Shown here one piece after another: positions 45,325-53,823 of a stretch of 64,000 nucleotides of DNA. This DNA is from Pirellulaceae bacterium. Its GTDB lineage: Bacteria; Planctomycetota; Planctomycetia; Pirellulales; Pirellulaceae. The position numbers were made by a program, and so were the translations under genes. The first letter of the stretch is position 1; every line of letters begins with the position of its first letter. Where the stretch lies: NCBI GenBank assembly GCA_022448315.1, contig JAKVCA010000021.1, forward strand, positions 1 to 64,000, in the 5' to 3' direction. The notes beneath the pieces are model-generated. The model saw nothing but the letters and a program-made list of their open reading frames with translations, was not told the origin of the DNA and ran no database searches.

Positions 45325-46164
45325 ATGACCCAACCATGGACAATCGACACGTCGGACGAAACATTCGAGAAAGATGTGATGGAACGATCGGCGGAAACGC
45401 CCATCATCGTGGACTTCTGGGCAGAATGGTGCGCCCCTTGCCGGATGTTAGCGCCCAACCTTGAGGCAGCCGTAGAAAAGCGAAATGGCGAATTCCTCCT
45501 GGTGAAGGCGGAAACAGAAAAATGCCAGCAGGCGGCAGGCTCTTTTCAGGTCTCCTCCATACCGGCCGTCTATCTCGTTTACCAAGGAAAAGTGGTCGAC
45601 TTTTTTGCCGGCGTCCTTCCCGAAGCTGAATTGGATCGCTGGCTTGATACGGCAAAAGATCGATTCCGGCTCATCGAGGCCGAGGCGATGGAATCCGAAG
45701 CTCCTGATCAAGCCGAAACCATCTACCGCGAATATCTAAGCGAAGAACCGAATGGGTATCCGGTGATGATCAGCTTGGCTCGCGTCTTGTGCCGCTCCGG
45801 TAAAACCGATGAAGCGACGGAGTGGATTGAGAAACTCGAAGCGAGAGGATTCATGGAACCTGAAGCTGAAAAAGTCAAAGCACAGCTTGGCCTCAGTTCG
45901 ATGAGCCATGGTGATGTTGCGACACTCCGCGACCAAGTGAACGCTGATGAGCAAAACCTCAGTCTTCGACTGGAACTTGCGAAAGCCCTGATGGCGGAAG
46001 CCGAATACGAAGACGCCCTCCAGCTCTGCCTCCACATCATCGAAAAGGAAAAAATCGGCCTCGGCGAAGAAGCCAAGCAAATGATGCTGGACGTATTTCG
46101 CATCTGGGATGACGAATCCCAGGTTCGAGATTTTCGAAAAAAGCTCTCGATGCTTCTTTATTGA
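45325..46164 (+). CDS. Thioredoxin-TPR protein (CnoX-like)
   Basis: 279 residues from ATG 45325, preceded by GAAGG. A thioredoxin domain (1-110) has the active pair C36-x-x-C39 in WAEWCAPCR and cis-proline in VSSIPAVYL. Residues about 120-270 are TPR-like helices (AETIYREYLSEEPNG, LALAKALMAEAEYEDAL-like). The layout is that of CnoX chaperedoxins, which protect proteins from oxidation and pass clients to GroEL/DnaK. Unlike E. coli CnoX, this one retains both cysteines. No signal peptide, so cytoplasmic. It faces the DUF5989-like gene convergently. Confidence 0.9.
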   Translation: MTQPWTIDTSDETFEKDVMERSAETPIIVDFWAEWCAPCRMLAPNLEAAVEKRNGEFLLVKAETEKCQQAAGSFQVSSIPAVYLVYQGKVVDFFAGVLPEAELDRWLDTAKDRFRLIEAEAMESEAPDQAETIYREYLSEEPNGYPVMISLARVLCRSGKTDEATEWIEKLEARGFMEPEAEKVKAQLGLSSMSHGDVATLRDQVNADEQNLSLRLELAKALMAEAEYEDALQLCLHIIEKEKIGLGEEAKQMMLDVFRIWDDESQVRDFRKKLSMLLY

Positions 46165-46253
46165 GCTTCTTTACTTGAAATGGGTTGCTGCTGTGAAGCT
46201 GAGTTTTCGAATCGCACCCGAACAGGAACCACCTCACCCGCGCCCGCCGTATC

Positions 46254-46451
46254 CTAAAAGAACGCGTAAATCCAAGGGCCGATCGCCGCCTGGCTGGAGA
46301 GGATCACAAGGGCCATAAAGAGCAGCAAACTGACGATAATCGGAACCAACCACCACCGTTTATTGGTTTTCAAAAACTCCCAGAACTCTCGCAGAAAACT
46401 GATCTCTGGTTCCTCTGCGGCCAATCGGAACTCATCCTCGTCCGCCTTCAT
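46254..46451 (-). CDS. DUF5989/SxtK-like small membrane protein
   Basis: 65 residues from ATG 46451 (MKADEDEFRLA); the frame can be read up to 46517. The pattern EISFLREFWEFLKTNKRWWLVPIIVSLLLF matches DUF5989 proteins, which have one membrane helix and commonly sit beside carbamoyltransferases and SxtJ-like genes (SxtK in saxitoxin loci). It lies 62 bases downstream of the carbamoyltransferase-SxtJ gene on the same strand, supporting that reading. Function unknown. Confidence 0.85.
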   Translation of the reverse strand: MKADEDEFRLAAEEPEISFLREFWEFLKTNKRWWLVPIIVSLLLFMALVILSSQAAIGPWIYAFF

Positions 46452-46513
46452 CGGACATTCATCCGTACTCTGATTTTTCAAGAGAGATCTCCCTTCGCAT
46501 GGGCAAGTCCTGG

Positions 46514-48781
46514 TCACCGAAACTGTCGAAAATAGCGACGCCCCTTTGGAATTCCCTTCCGCGTTTGCCAGCCACTATCGTCCTTATGGGATGATCGCAG
46601 TCCCAAGGGGTCGTGCCCTCGCATCCGCATGAGCAGAGCGACCGGAACCACGACAAAACCATAGATCAGGGTCAATGTGACAAGACTCAATCCTTGACCC
46701 AAGGGCTTGAGCAAGCCGATTAAGAGCTTCTGCGCAAGTCGTGAACTCTGAGGCCACACGCTGAACATGATCATCGATGACACCGAAAGAAGGGACAACA
46801 CCCCCAATCGCCATAGGTCCACCTCGGAAAGGGATTTAGCGAACGATAACGTCAACACAAGTCGAAGGACGAAATACGCCAGAAGGAGCCCCGCAACCGC
46901 CACAACGCCCCAAGGAAATCGTTGCGTCTTTTGACCTTGTTTACGTATCGAATGATCACGTTGAGCCAGACGTTTCCGCATGGCTGAAAGATCTCCCATT
47001 TTCGCCCGATCGATGACCTGATTTTCAATCACAAGCAAGTCCATTTCGGAATCCAAAAAACATTTCACCGCATCGACCGGATGACAGACGATCGGCTCAT
47101 CTTTCACGTTGAAGCTGGTGTTGATCAACACGGGGACCCCCGTCATCGCTTCAAAGGCATCCAGGAGCGACTCCAGCTTCTTGTCACTCCCGGGTTTCAC
47201 GGTCTGGATTCGAGCCGATTGATCCACATGCGTCACCGAAGGAATGTCCGAACGGGACTCTGTCAGGCGTTCCGCAAACGTAAGCGTCCGCTCATCGACC
47301 GCTCCGTTTTCCGCCGCCCCGCTCTCACGCTGACCACGAACCTTCACCGTCCGCGTCATGTAGGGACTGGAAAACCCTTGATCCACCTCAAAGAAATGCG
47401 GGGCTCCTTTTTCGGAAACCATCGGGGCGAACGGTCGAAACGACTCACGTCCCTTCACCCGTTGGTTCAAACGGACCTGCATCTCGGGACTTCTCGCATC
47501 CGCAAGAAGACTTCGCCCCCCCAGGGCCCGCGGACCGAACTCCATGGCCCCTTGAAACCACCCGACCACACTCCCTTGAGCCAAAGCTTGTGAGACATCC
47601 TCGACCAACCGAATTGACGAATCATAGTGTCGGTAGGGAATTTGGATCTCCTTGAGCTCCCGCGCAACCGAAACGTCATTGAACCGTGGGCCTAGCCGAG
47701 TACTCCATTCGGGCTGCACCGTTCGTTTCTGATCCAAAAGTTGAAACCAGGTCAACTGTGCTGCCCCCAAGGCTCCACCCGCATCTCCCGCCGCCGGCTG
47801 AATCCAAAGTTCCTCAAAAACAGCTTCCTCAAAAAGCCGCGCATTGGCGACACAATTCAAAGCGACCCCTCCCGCGAGACAGAGTCGAGACATGCCCGTG
47901 AGCGAACGAGCGTGCCGAGCCGACTTCAATAGCACTTCCTCCAAAACGACTTGGATCGATGCGGCAAGGTCCGCGTGCTTTTGCTCAAGAGCCTCGTCCT
48001 CTTGTCGGCAAGCCATGCCAAGCAGTCGCTCAAATGACGGATGAGTCATCTCCATCGAGTAACCGAATCGAAAAAAATCCATATGAAGCCGGACGGACCC
48101 ATCTTCCCTGACATGAACGACACGCTCTTTCAGGATCTTGGCATAACGGGGAACTCCGTAGGGGGCGAGTCCCATCAACTTGTACTCGCCGTCATTGACG
48201 CGAAAACCACAGAAGGTCGTGATCGCCGAATAAAGCAGGCCGATCGAATTTGGAAACTCCAACTCCTTGATCAACTCAATCCGATTGCCCCGGCCCACGC
48301 CGATCGACGCCGTCGCCCATTCCCCCACTCCGTCCAGAGTCAGAATGGCAGCCTCTTCGAAGGGCGATGAATAGAAGGCGCTCGCCGCATGGGCCTCATG
48401 ATGTTCGACAAAGACATTTCTTCGATGCCGTTGATCACCCACCGCCTGCCGCGTACGTTTCCGTACCCTCAACTTGTCTCGCACCCAGCTTGGCATGGTC
48501 CGAGTGAAAACCGGATACCCGCGGGGCGCATACTGGAGGGAAGTCTCAAGGACGCGTTCAAACTTCAATAGCGGCTTCTCATAAAACGCGACAAAGTCAA
48601 TCTCTTGACTCGTCACATTTGAGATATCAAGACAGGTTTCAATCGCCCGGTATGGAAATCCGGCATCGTGTTTGATGCGCGTCAGTCGCTCTTCCTGAAC
48701 GGCAGCACGCACTTCACCATCGACAACCAAAGCGGCTGCCGAATCGTGATAAAAGGCGGAGATACCAAGGATGGCCGTCAT
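46514..48781 (-). CDS. Carbamoyltransferase fused to SxtJ-like membrane domain
   Basis: 755 residues. The first ~600 are a NodU/TobZ/SxtI-type O-carbamoyltransferase: N-terminal ILGISAFYHDSAAALV, the Kae1-like metal motif FVEHHEAHAASAFY, TLDGVGEWAT, and the C-terminal domain with MEFGPRALGGRSLLADAR, RESFRPFAPMV and VLINTSFNVKDEPIV. Such enzymes transfer a carbamoyl group from carbamoyl phosphate to a hydroxyl of a sugar or natural product. From about residue 620 comes a membrane segment with three to four helices, ending MRMRGHDPLGLRSSHKDDSGW. That ending matches the SxtJ family, normally a separate gene. The fusion and the DUF5989 gene behind it form an SxtI-J-K-like set. The acceptor is unknown. 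Confidence 0.9.
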   Translation of the reverse strand: MTAILGISAFYHDSAAALVVDGEVRAAVQEERLTRIKHDAGFPYRAIETCLDISNVTSQEIDFVAFYEKPLLKFERVLETSLQYAPRGYPVFTRTMPSWVRDKLRVRKRTRQAVGDQRHRRNVFVEHHEAHAASAFYSSPFEEAAILTLDGVGEWATASIGVGRGNRIELIKELEFPNSIGLLYSAITTFCGFRVNDGEYKLMGLAPYGVPRYAKILKERVVHVREDGSVRLHMDFFRFGYSMEMTHPSFERLLGMACRQEDEALEQKHADLAASIQVVLEEVLLKSARHARSLTGMSRLCLAGGVALNCVANARLFEEAVFEELWIQPAAGDAGGALGAAQLTWFQLLDQKRTVQPEWSTRLGPRFNDVSVARELKEIQIPYRHYDSSIRLVEDVSQALAQGSVVGWFQGAMEFGPRALGGRSLLADARSPEMQVRLNQRVKGRESFRPFAPMVSEKGAPHFFEVDQGFSSPYMTRTVKVRGQRESGAAENGAVDERTLTFAERLTESRSDIPSVTHVDQSARIQTVKPGSDKKLESLLDAFEAMTGVPVLINTSFNVKDEPIVCHPVDAVKCFLDSEMDLLVIENQVIDRAKMGDLSAMRKRLAQRDHSIRKQGQKTQRFPWGVVAVAGLLLAYFVLRLVLTLSFAKSLSEVDLWRLGVLSLLSVSSMIMFSVWPQSSRLAQKLLIGLLKPLGQGLSLVTLTLIYGFVVVPVALLMRMRGHDPLGLRSSHKDDSGWQTRKGIPKGRRYFRQFR

Positions 48782-48900
48782 GTTTTTAGATTTTTAAGAC
48801 CAGATTTGAGTCAGCCGTCAAAAACCAATCATCGCCTGACGACGCGGAATTCATACCCAGCACCTGCATCCTACGTTCAAAAACATCGGTCTCAACCGGT

Positions 48901-49560
48901 TCAATGCTGACGCATTCGTAAACTATATTCGTCCGCACCATGAAAGCAAAAAAGCAAGGCTTCGCCGCCCGCCAGTTCATCGAAAAGTTGGTAAATCCAA
49001 TCCTCCTCGCCGGGCCATGGATAGGCATAAAAAAGCCGAACGTGCTCTGCCGAGACAGGCGCCCTCCCCCACGCAGAATGTTCCAGAGTATCCATCGCAC
49101 GAAAATCCGACCTCTGCTGCCGAATCTCGGCCGAATTGTGAATGAAACTGCCCGTTAAAAATTGTGGGTCCAAGTCCAAACTCCCAACCAGCTGTTTGGC
49201 CTTGGCGACCAAACGGCCGTCGACTTCGAACCCGAAAACACGCATTCCCAGCGAAGCGGCGCAAGTCGAGACACCGCCGAGCCCCGCCCCCCATTCGCAA
49301 AACCAATGTCCTGCCAGGTCGTAGTTCCGCGAAACCCAACTTAAGTGTCGCGCTGCGGTTCGATAGTCACTTGCATAAAACCCACGCCCCCACTTCAGTC
49401 CTTGGTTGCCGACGATCAAATCGGAACAGGCATCAAGCTCCTGAAGATAGGCTTCGATTTCGGGGGTTGCACACCACTGAGCATCACAATCTAATTCGCA
49501 TTCAGTTAAGGTCACGCCCTCCCCTTCCCTATGCTCAAAGCTTTCCGACAGCAAGACCAA
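48901..49560 (-). CDS. Class I SAM methyltransferase-like protein, start unclear
   Basis: 219 residues as read from TTG 49560. The Rossmann motif I is in FCEWGAGLGGVSTCAASLG (E89 to G96), with acidic E112 after strand two (VFGFEVD). YPWPGEEDWIYQLFDELAGGEALLFCFHG is typical of the later strands. Acceptor unknown. The frame stays open and protein-like for 27 more codons upstream (NPDWFGLDLDVRCFARVDR) until the amber stop of the HAD gene, yet no ATG or GTG lies there. A good AGGAGAGG site overlaps that stop and sits 6 bases before a GTT codon. It belongs to the HAD, methyltransferase, carbamoyltransferase, DUF5989 cassette. Confidence 0.75.
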   Translation of the reverse strand: MVLLSESFEHREGEGVTLTECELDCDAQWCATPEIEAYLQELDACSDLIVGNQGLKWGRGFYASDYRTAARHLSWVSRNYDLAGHWFCEWGAGLGGVSTCAASLGMRVFGFEVDGRLVAKAKQLVGSLDLDPQFLTGSFIHNSAEIRQQRSDFRAMDTLEHSAWGRAPVSAEHVRLFYAYPWPGEEDWIYQLFDELAGGEALLFCFHGADEYSLRMRQH

Positions 49561-49641
49561 GCGGTCGACCCGCGCGAAGCAGCGAACATCCAGATCCAGC
49601 CCAAACCAGTCAGGATTTAAGAACTCAACGGGAGGCCTCTC

Positions 49642-50322
49642 CTACGCCCCTCTTTGTATCTCGTCGAGCCATGCTTGGCATTCAGTCAAGTCGTTCAAAA
49701 GAAAGTCGGGAGCAGAAGGTTCGAGGTCAGCACGATCACTCCCTCCGGTACACACGGCAACGACACGGGCTCCTATGGCTCTGCCGCACTGCACGTCCGC
49801 CGGAGTATCTCCCACAACCCAGAGGCTCTCCTCAGAAATTTTTTGACCGAGTTCTTCCTCGACTTGCTTCCGCGCTGCACGAGCCACATCATCTCGCAAG
49901 GGATGGTGATCTCCAAAACCGCCTCCACGAAAGTAATGACGCAACCCGAAGCGGTCCAATTTGATCTCGGCGCCCCGTTTAACGTTGCCGGTAAGCAGTC
50001 CGAGATAGAGATCGCGTTGCTTACTAAGCGATTCAAGTAACGTTTGCACTCCAGGCAAAACATGGCCTTTGGATCGAGTCAGCTCCGACTCGAGACACTC
50101 CAGATAGAGACTCATGAATTTAGACCAACGATCCTCGGTGTACGTTACACCATTGGCACGAAACAACTCCCGCACGATGCCCTGATCGGTACACCCGTGA
50201 ACGGGGACGGGTTGCGGATCCTCGACGCCAAACTCCTCGCGCATCACCACCAGGAGTGCATGCAAGCCCGCACCACCACATCGAATCAGTGTTCCATCGA
50301 TGTCAAATAAGATCACGTTCAT
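49642..50322 (-). CDS. HAD family phosphatase (phosphoglycolate phosphatase-like)
   Basis: 226 residues with HAD motif I FDIDGTLI at the N-terminus, motif II in LGLLTGN, a conserved lysine region, and motif III/IV VVGDTPADVQCG. The cap domain is of the C1 helical type (HALLVVMREEFGVEDP). It hydrolyses a phosphate ester of a small molecule in the cytoplasm. ATG 50322. It is the first gene of a likely four-gene operon leading to the carbamoyltransferase and DUF5989 genes, so it may act on the same sugar or metabolite. Confidence 0.9.
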   Translation of the reverse strand: MNVILFDIDGTLIRCGGAGLHALLVVMREEFGVEDPQPVPVHGCTDQGIVRELFRANGVTYTEDRWSKFMSLYLECLESELTRSKGHVLPGVQTLLESLSKQRDLYLGLLTGNVKRGAEIKLDRFGLRHYFRGGGFGDHHPLRDDVARAARKQVEEELGQKISEESLWVVGDTPADVQCGRAIGARVVAVCTGGSDRADLEPSAPDFLLNDLTECQAWLDEIQRGA

Positions 50323-51048
50323 ATTGCAACCACCGGGAGCGGACGGTCAAGGTCATCTCCATTAGCCTGAAAACCATTCCCATCGACGTCAACAAAAATC
50401 GGGGGGATCACCGCGACCGGAGCAAGCTTACCTCGTTCCTCACCCATCACGCGGCCCAATGACAACCCTTATCGGATCGTAGCCACGATCAGATGAGCAT
50501 TGGACTTCAGTTCGACTTCGATCGGCAGGTAAGCTACCGCATCTCAACCGCGGACCTCGAACCCCGGGTTCCGAGAATTCATCGCGCTGAAAGAATTTCC
50601 GCCGCACCCAACGATCGGGAGCCGAATCGACATTTGCGAGCCTTTCACCTTCGTTGACCAGTATCGCGTGCTGGGAGACGCGACACAATCCGGACATTGC
50701 GAAACAAACGGCACATTTCGAAGCTCCTAGGGGACCGAAACACAATGACACTTTGACCAATGGAGAGATTTCACTAAACAAGTGGTCGTTGGCCTTTGAA
50801 TAAATCCAGCTCTTTCCGAAATGGGAGTTGACGCACACTTTGAAAATCGTTCATAAAAGTAGGCCGTTGGCGATGCCGCAATCAAAAGGATATTGAACGG
50901 GAGTTTGCATCGAGATCTCCCAGCCAACGCCCACTTCGCAAGCTCAACTTGGATCGGCGGAACGGCGAGAGCTGACCTACCATCCAAGCCGCGTCCGGCA
51001 ATAAAATGCCGGCGATCACGGGCCCGCCCCTCAAGAGGATAAACCGTC
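50323..51048. other. Long divergent intergenic region
   Basis: It lies between the HAD operon (minus) and the multihaem PA14 cytochrome gene (plus). A palindromic segment CTC-GAACC-CCG-GGTTC-c-GAG occupies 50556-50575. Open frames on both strands lack protein character. I see no tRNA or known RNA motif here. Confidence 0.5.
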
Positions 51049-53784
51049 ATGGATCGTTTCGTTCCAGTTCAACCCCTTACTTTGGCTATTTGTCTCGGTT
51101 GCTTCGTTTTTGCGGCTACGCGAGGATCAAACGAGGCGGTCGCCGCGGATGCCCCTCATATCGCTGGTGTGGTTCGTTCAAAGTCACACGAAGATTGGAA
51201 TGTCGACGCGGGTAGGATTCTGCTGACCGAATTGAATTGCCTCAGTTGTCACGAGACGGATGACGCAGCAGCACTGCAGAACAAGCCCGCACCCAAACTG
51301 ACCCACGTCGGTAGTCGCATTCACCACGACTACCTCGCGGATTACCTTTTGAACCCGTCCAAAGCGAAGCCTGGGACAACGATGCCCTCGGTTTTAAATG
51401 CGGTTCCGGAGGAGGATCGAGAGACAGTCGCGAAAGCCATTGCTGCGTTTCTCGGCTCCACCGGCGAAATTGCAATTGCCCCACCTGTCTCCGCAGGAAT
51501 CGAGCAGGGACGCCAACTTTTCCATCAGGTTGGATGCGTCGCATGCCATCAACCCATCGAGGGTGATCACAGTCCATTGGCATCCAGCACGCCGCTCCCG
51601 ATCCTTGACCAAAAATACAGCGTTCCTTCCCTCACTCAGTTTCTGTCGGATCCCTTGGCGGTGAGGAGTGGAGGCCGAATGCCACATTTGGGTTTGAGTG
51701 ACGACGAAGCTCGCGCCATTGCCTCCTACCTGCTCAAAGACGTCGACGTTCCCGCCTCGGTCACTTATCGATATTACGAGGGTACTTGGGACAACCTCCC
51801 TCAGTTCAACGCCTTGGAACCAAAATCCGAGGGACAAGCCTTGGGAATTGATTTGTCCATTCGCAGTCGGAACGATAATTTCGCCCTGGTTTTCGATTCA
51901 TTTTTGACTGTTCCCCGTGATGGCAACTACACCTTTTACCTTGGCTCGGACGATGGGTCGAGGATTCTCCTGAACGAAAAGACCATCCTTGAGGTGGACG
52001 GGGTACACCCGGTCACCCGAAAAGAAGCCAAACTCGACCTGAAAAAGGGCATCTACTCCATTCAAGTCCAGTATTTCGAAAAGGGCGGTCAAGAGGAACT
52101 CTACGTGGATTGGTCGGGTCCCGGCATCAACAAAACGCCCTTGGATGCCTACCTCGCACCTACCATTGAAGGAAATGTTGCCGAGGAGAAAACGGCTGCT
52201 CCCACCGACGCCGAAATCGCGACCGGCCGAAAATGGTACCAGACACTCGGATGTGCAAACTGCCACGAAATGGTCGTCGAGGGCACCTCTTTAATGAGCC
52301 AAATCACGAGGGAGCCATTCAAATCCGAGAAGGGCGGGTGCCTTTCCAACGAAGCGCCTTTTCCGAATTACCAACTCAGCAATTATCAACGGGAAACTTT
52401 ATCGTCAACTGTCGCCGACCTCGTCAAAGGTGACTCGGAAAAACAGCGACCGTCCGAACGAATCCATGAGACCCTCGTTCGATTCAACTGCATCACGTGC
52501 CATTCACGAGGTGAACTTGGAGGTGTGGAAGCCGAAAGAAATGAGCTCTTCGTCGGAACTCAGGAGGATGTGGGTGACGAAGGTCGTCTGCCCCCTTGGC
52601 TCGCAGGTGTGGGCGCCAAGCTCAAAACAGACTACATGAAAAACCTTCTTAACAAGGGCGCGAACGATCGTTTCTACGTGCTTACCCGAATGCCGGGCTT
52701 CGGCGGAAACGTCGAACATCTTGTCGCCGATTTCGAGATGGTCGACACACTGGAGGACGTCCCGATGATCGAAACGGACGAACCAGATCGTCGCCTGAAA
52801 GTCGCGGGACGCCAGCTTGCCGGCAATCAGGGTCTGAGCTGCATCAAGTGCCACGTCTTTGAGGACTATCGCGCCACTGGAATTCAGGCGATCAGCCTTT
52901 CCACCATGACGGACCGCCTGAAGAAAGACTGGTTTCAAAAATACATGTTGAACCCTGCCGCGCTTCGACCTGGAACTCGAATGCCCGAATCTTGGCCGGG
53001 TGGAAAGAGCTTCTTCCCCAAACTGCTCGACGGGACCGCAGACACACAGATTCACGCGTTGTGGACCTACCTTGAAGATGCGGATAAGAACAATCGTCCC
53101 GCAGGTCTGGACAGCGTCGGCATCGAGTTGGTCGCGATAGACTCCCCTCTGATCTATCGTAACTTTATCGAGGGAGCAGGTTCCCGCGCGATCGGCGTCG
53201 GCTATCCGGAACGCGTCAATCTTGCTTTTGACGCGAATTCCATTCGCCTCGCGTTACTCTGGCAGGGTGCCTTCATTGATGCTTCGAGGCATTGGACAGG
53301 ACGAGGTCAGGGGTACCAACCTCCCCTCGGTGACAACCTTGTCCGACTCCCGGAGGGCAGCTCATTCGCTCGCCTGAAAGCAGTCGACGAGGCATGGCCC
53401 TCCCAGTCGGCAAAAGATCTGGGGCTGAAATTCAAAGGCTACCGATTCAACGATCAACGAGAGCCCGCTTTCATCTACCAGTGGAAGGGCCTCCTCATCA
53501 CGGATCGCCCCGTTCCTGTCGCAGATCCAAGTTTCCCGGGACTGGCGCGGAAGTTTACCGTTGAAGGAACTGCGGGACCTGACGCATGGTTCCGCGTCGC
53601 CGTTGCCGCGGGGATCGAAGAGGTAACACCGGGCGAAGTTTATCGAACCGAAGATGGTCTCACGTTCACGATTACCGGGGATGTAACGCCAATGTTGCGT
53701 CCCGGAAATCAAGGCGTTGAACTCCTGCTGCAAATCGCCTCGGACACTGAAAATCCCAAGTGGTCCATTGGCTATCGTTGGTAA
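51049..53784 (+). CDS. Secreted five-haem cytochrome c with PA14 domain
   Basis: 911 residues with a signal peptide (to about residue 33). Five CXXCH sites are present: CLSCH (C64), CVACH, CANCH, CITCH and CIKCH. The first two lie in a pair of mono-haem cytochrome domains with the LLNPSKAKPGTTMPSVL distal-methionine motif. Between the second and third lies a PA14-like beta domain (about 235-365, including YTFYLGSDDGSRILLNEKTI), a carbohydrate- or glycan-binding module. The last third (about 700-911) is beta-rich without haems. Expected in the periplasm or at the cell surface, linking electron transfer to polymer binding. The next gene starts 39 bases later. Confidence 0.88.
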   Translation: MDRFVPVQPLTLAICLGCFVFAATRGSNEAVAADAPHIAGVVRSKSHEDWNVDAGRILLTELNCLSCHETDDAAALQNKPAPKLTHVGSRIHHDYLADYLLNPSKAKPGTTMPSVLNAVPEEDRETVAKAIAAFLGSTGEIAIAPPVSAGIEQGRQLFHQVGCVACHQPIEGDHSPLASSTPLPILDQKYSVPSLTQFLSDPLAVRSGGRMPHLGLSDDEARAIASYLLKDVDVPASVTYRYYEGTWDNLPQFNALEPKSEGQALGIDLSIRSRNDNFALVFDSFLTVPRDGNYTFYLGSDDGSRILLNEKTILEVDGVHPVTRKEAKLDLKKGIYSIQVQYFEKGGQEELYVDWSGPGINKTPLDAYLAPTIEGNVAEEKTAAPTDAEIATGRKWYQTLGCANCHEMVVEGTSLMSQITREPFKSEKGGCLSNEAPFPNYQLSNYQRETLSSTVADLVKGDSEKQRPSERIHETLVRFNCITCHSRGELGGVEAERNELFVGTQEDVGDEGRLPPWLAGVGAKLKTDYMKNLLNKGANDRFYVLTRMPGFGGNVEHLVADFEMVDTLEDVPMIETDEPDRRLKVAGRQLAGNQGLSCIKCHVFEDYRATGIQAISLSTMTDRLKKDWFQKYMLNPAALRPGTRMPESWPGGKSFFPKLLDGTADTQIHALWTYLEDADKNNRPAGLDSVGIELVAIDSPLIYRNFIEGAGSRAIGVGYPERVNLAFDANSIRLALLWQGAFIDASRHWTGRGQGYQPPLGDNLVRLPEGSSFARLKAVDEAWPSQSAKDLGLKFKGYRFNDQREPAFIYQWKGLLITDRPVPVADPSFPGLARKFTVEGTAGPDAWFRVAVAAGIEEVTPGEVYRTEDGLTFTITGDVTPMLRPGNQGVELLLQIASDTENPKWSIGYRW

Positions 53785-53823
53785 CATTTGATCACTGCAT
53801 TACTCATCCAGGGAACTGGCTTC

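Noticed and set aside
50556-50575. tRNA T-loop-like sequence
   Set aside because: The GGTTC/GAACC palindrome superficially resembles a T-arm, but no cloverleaf can be drawn around it.
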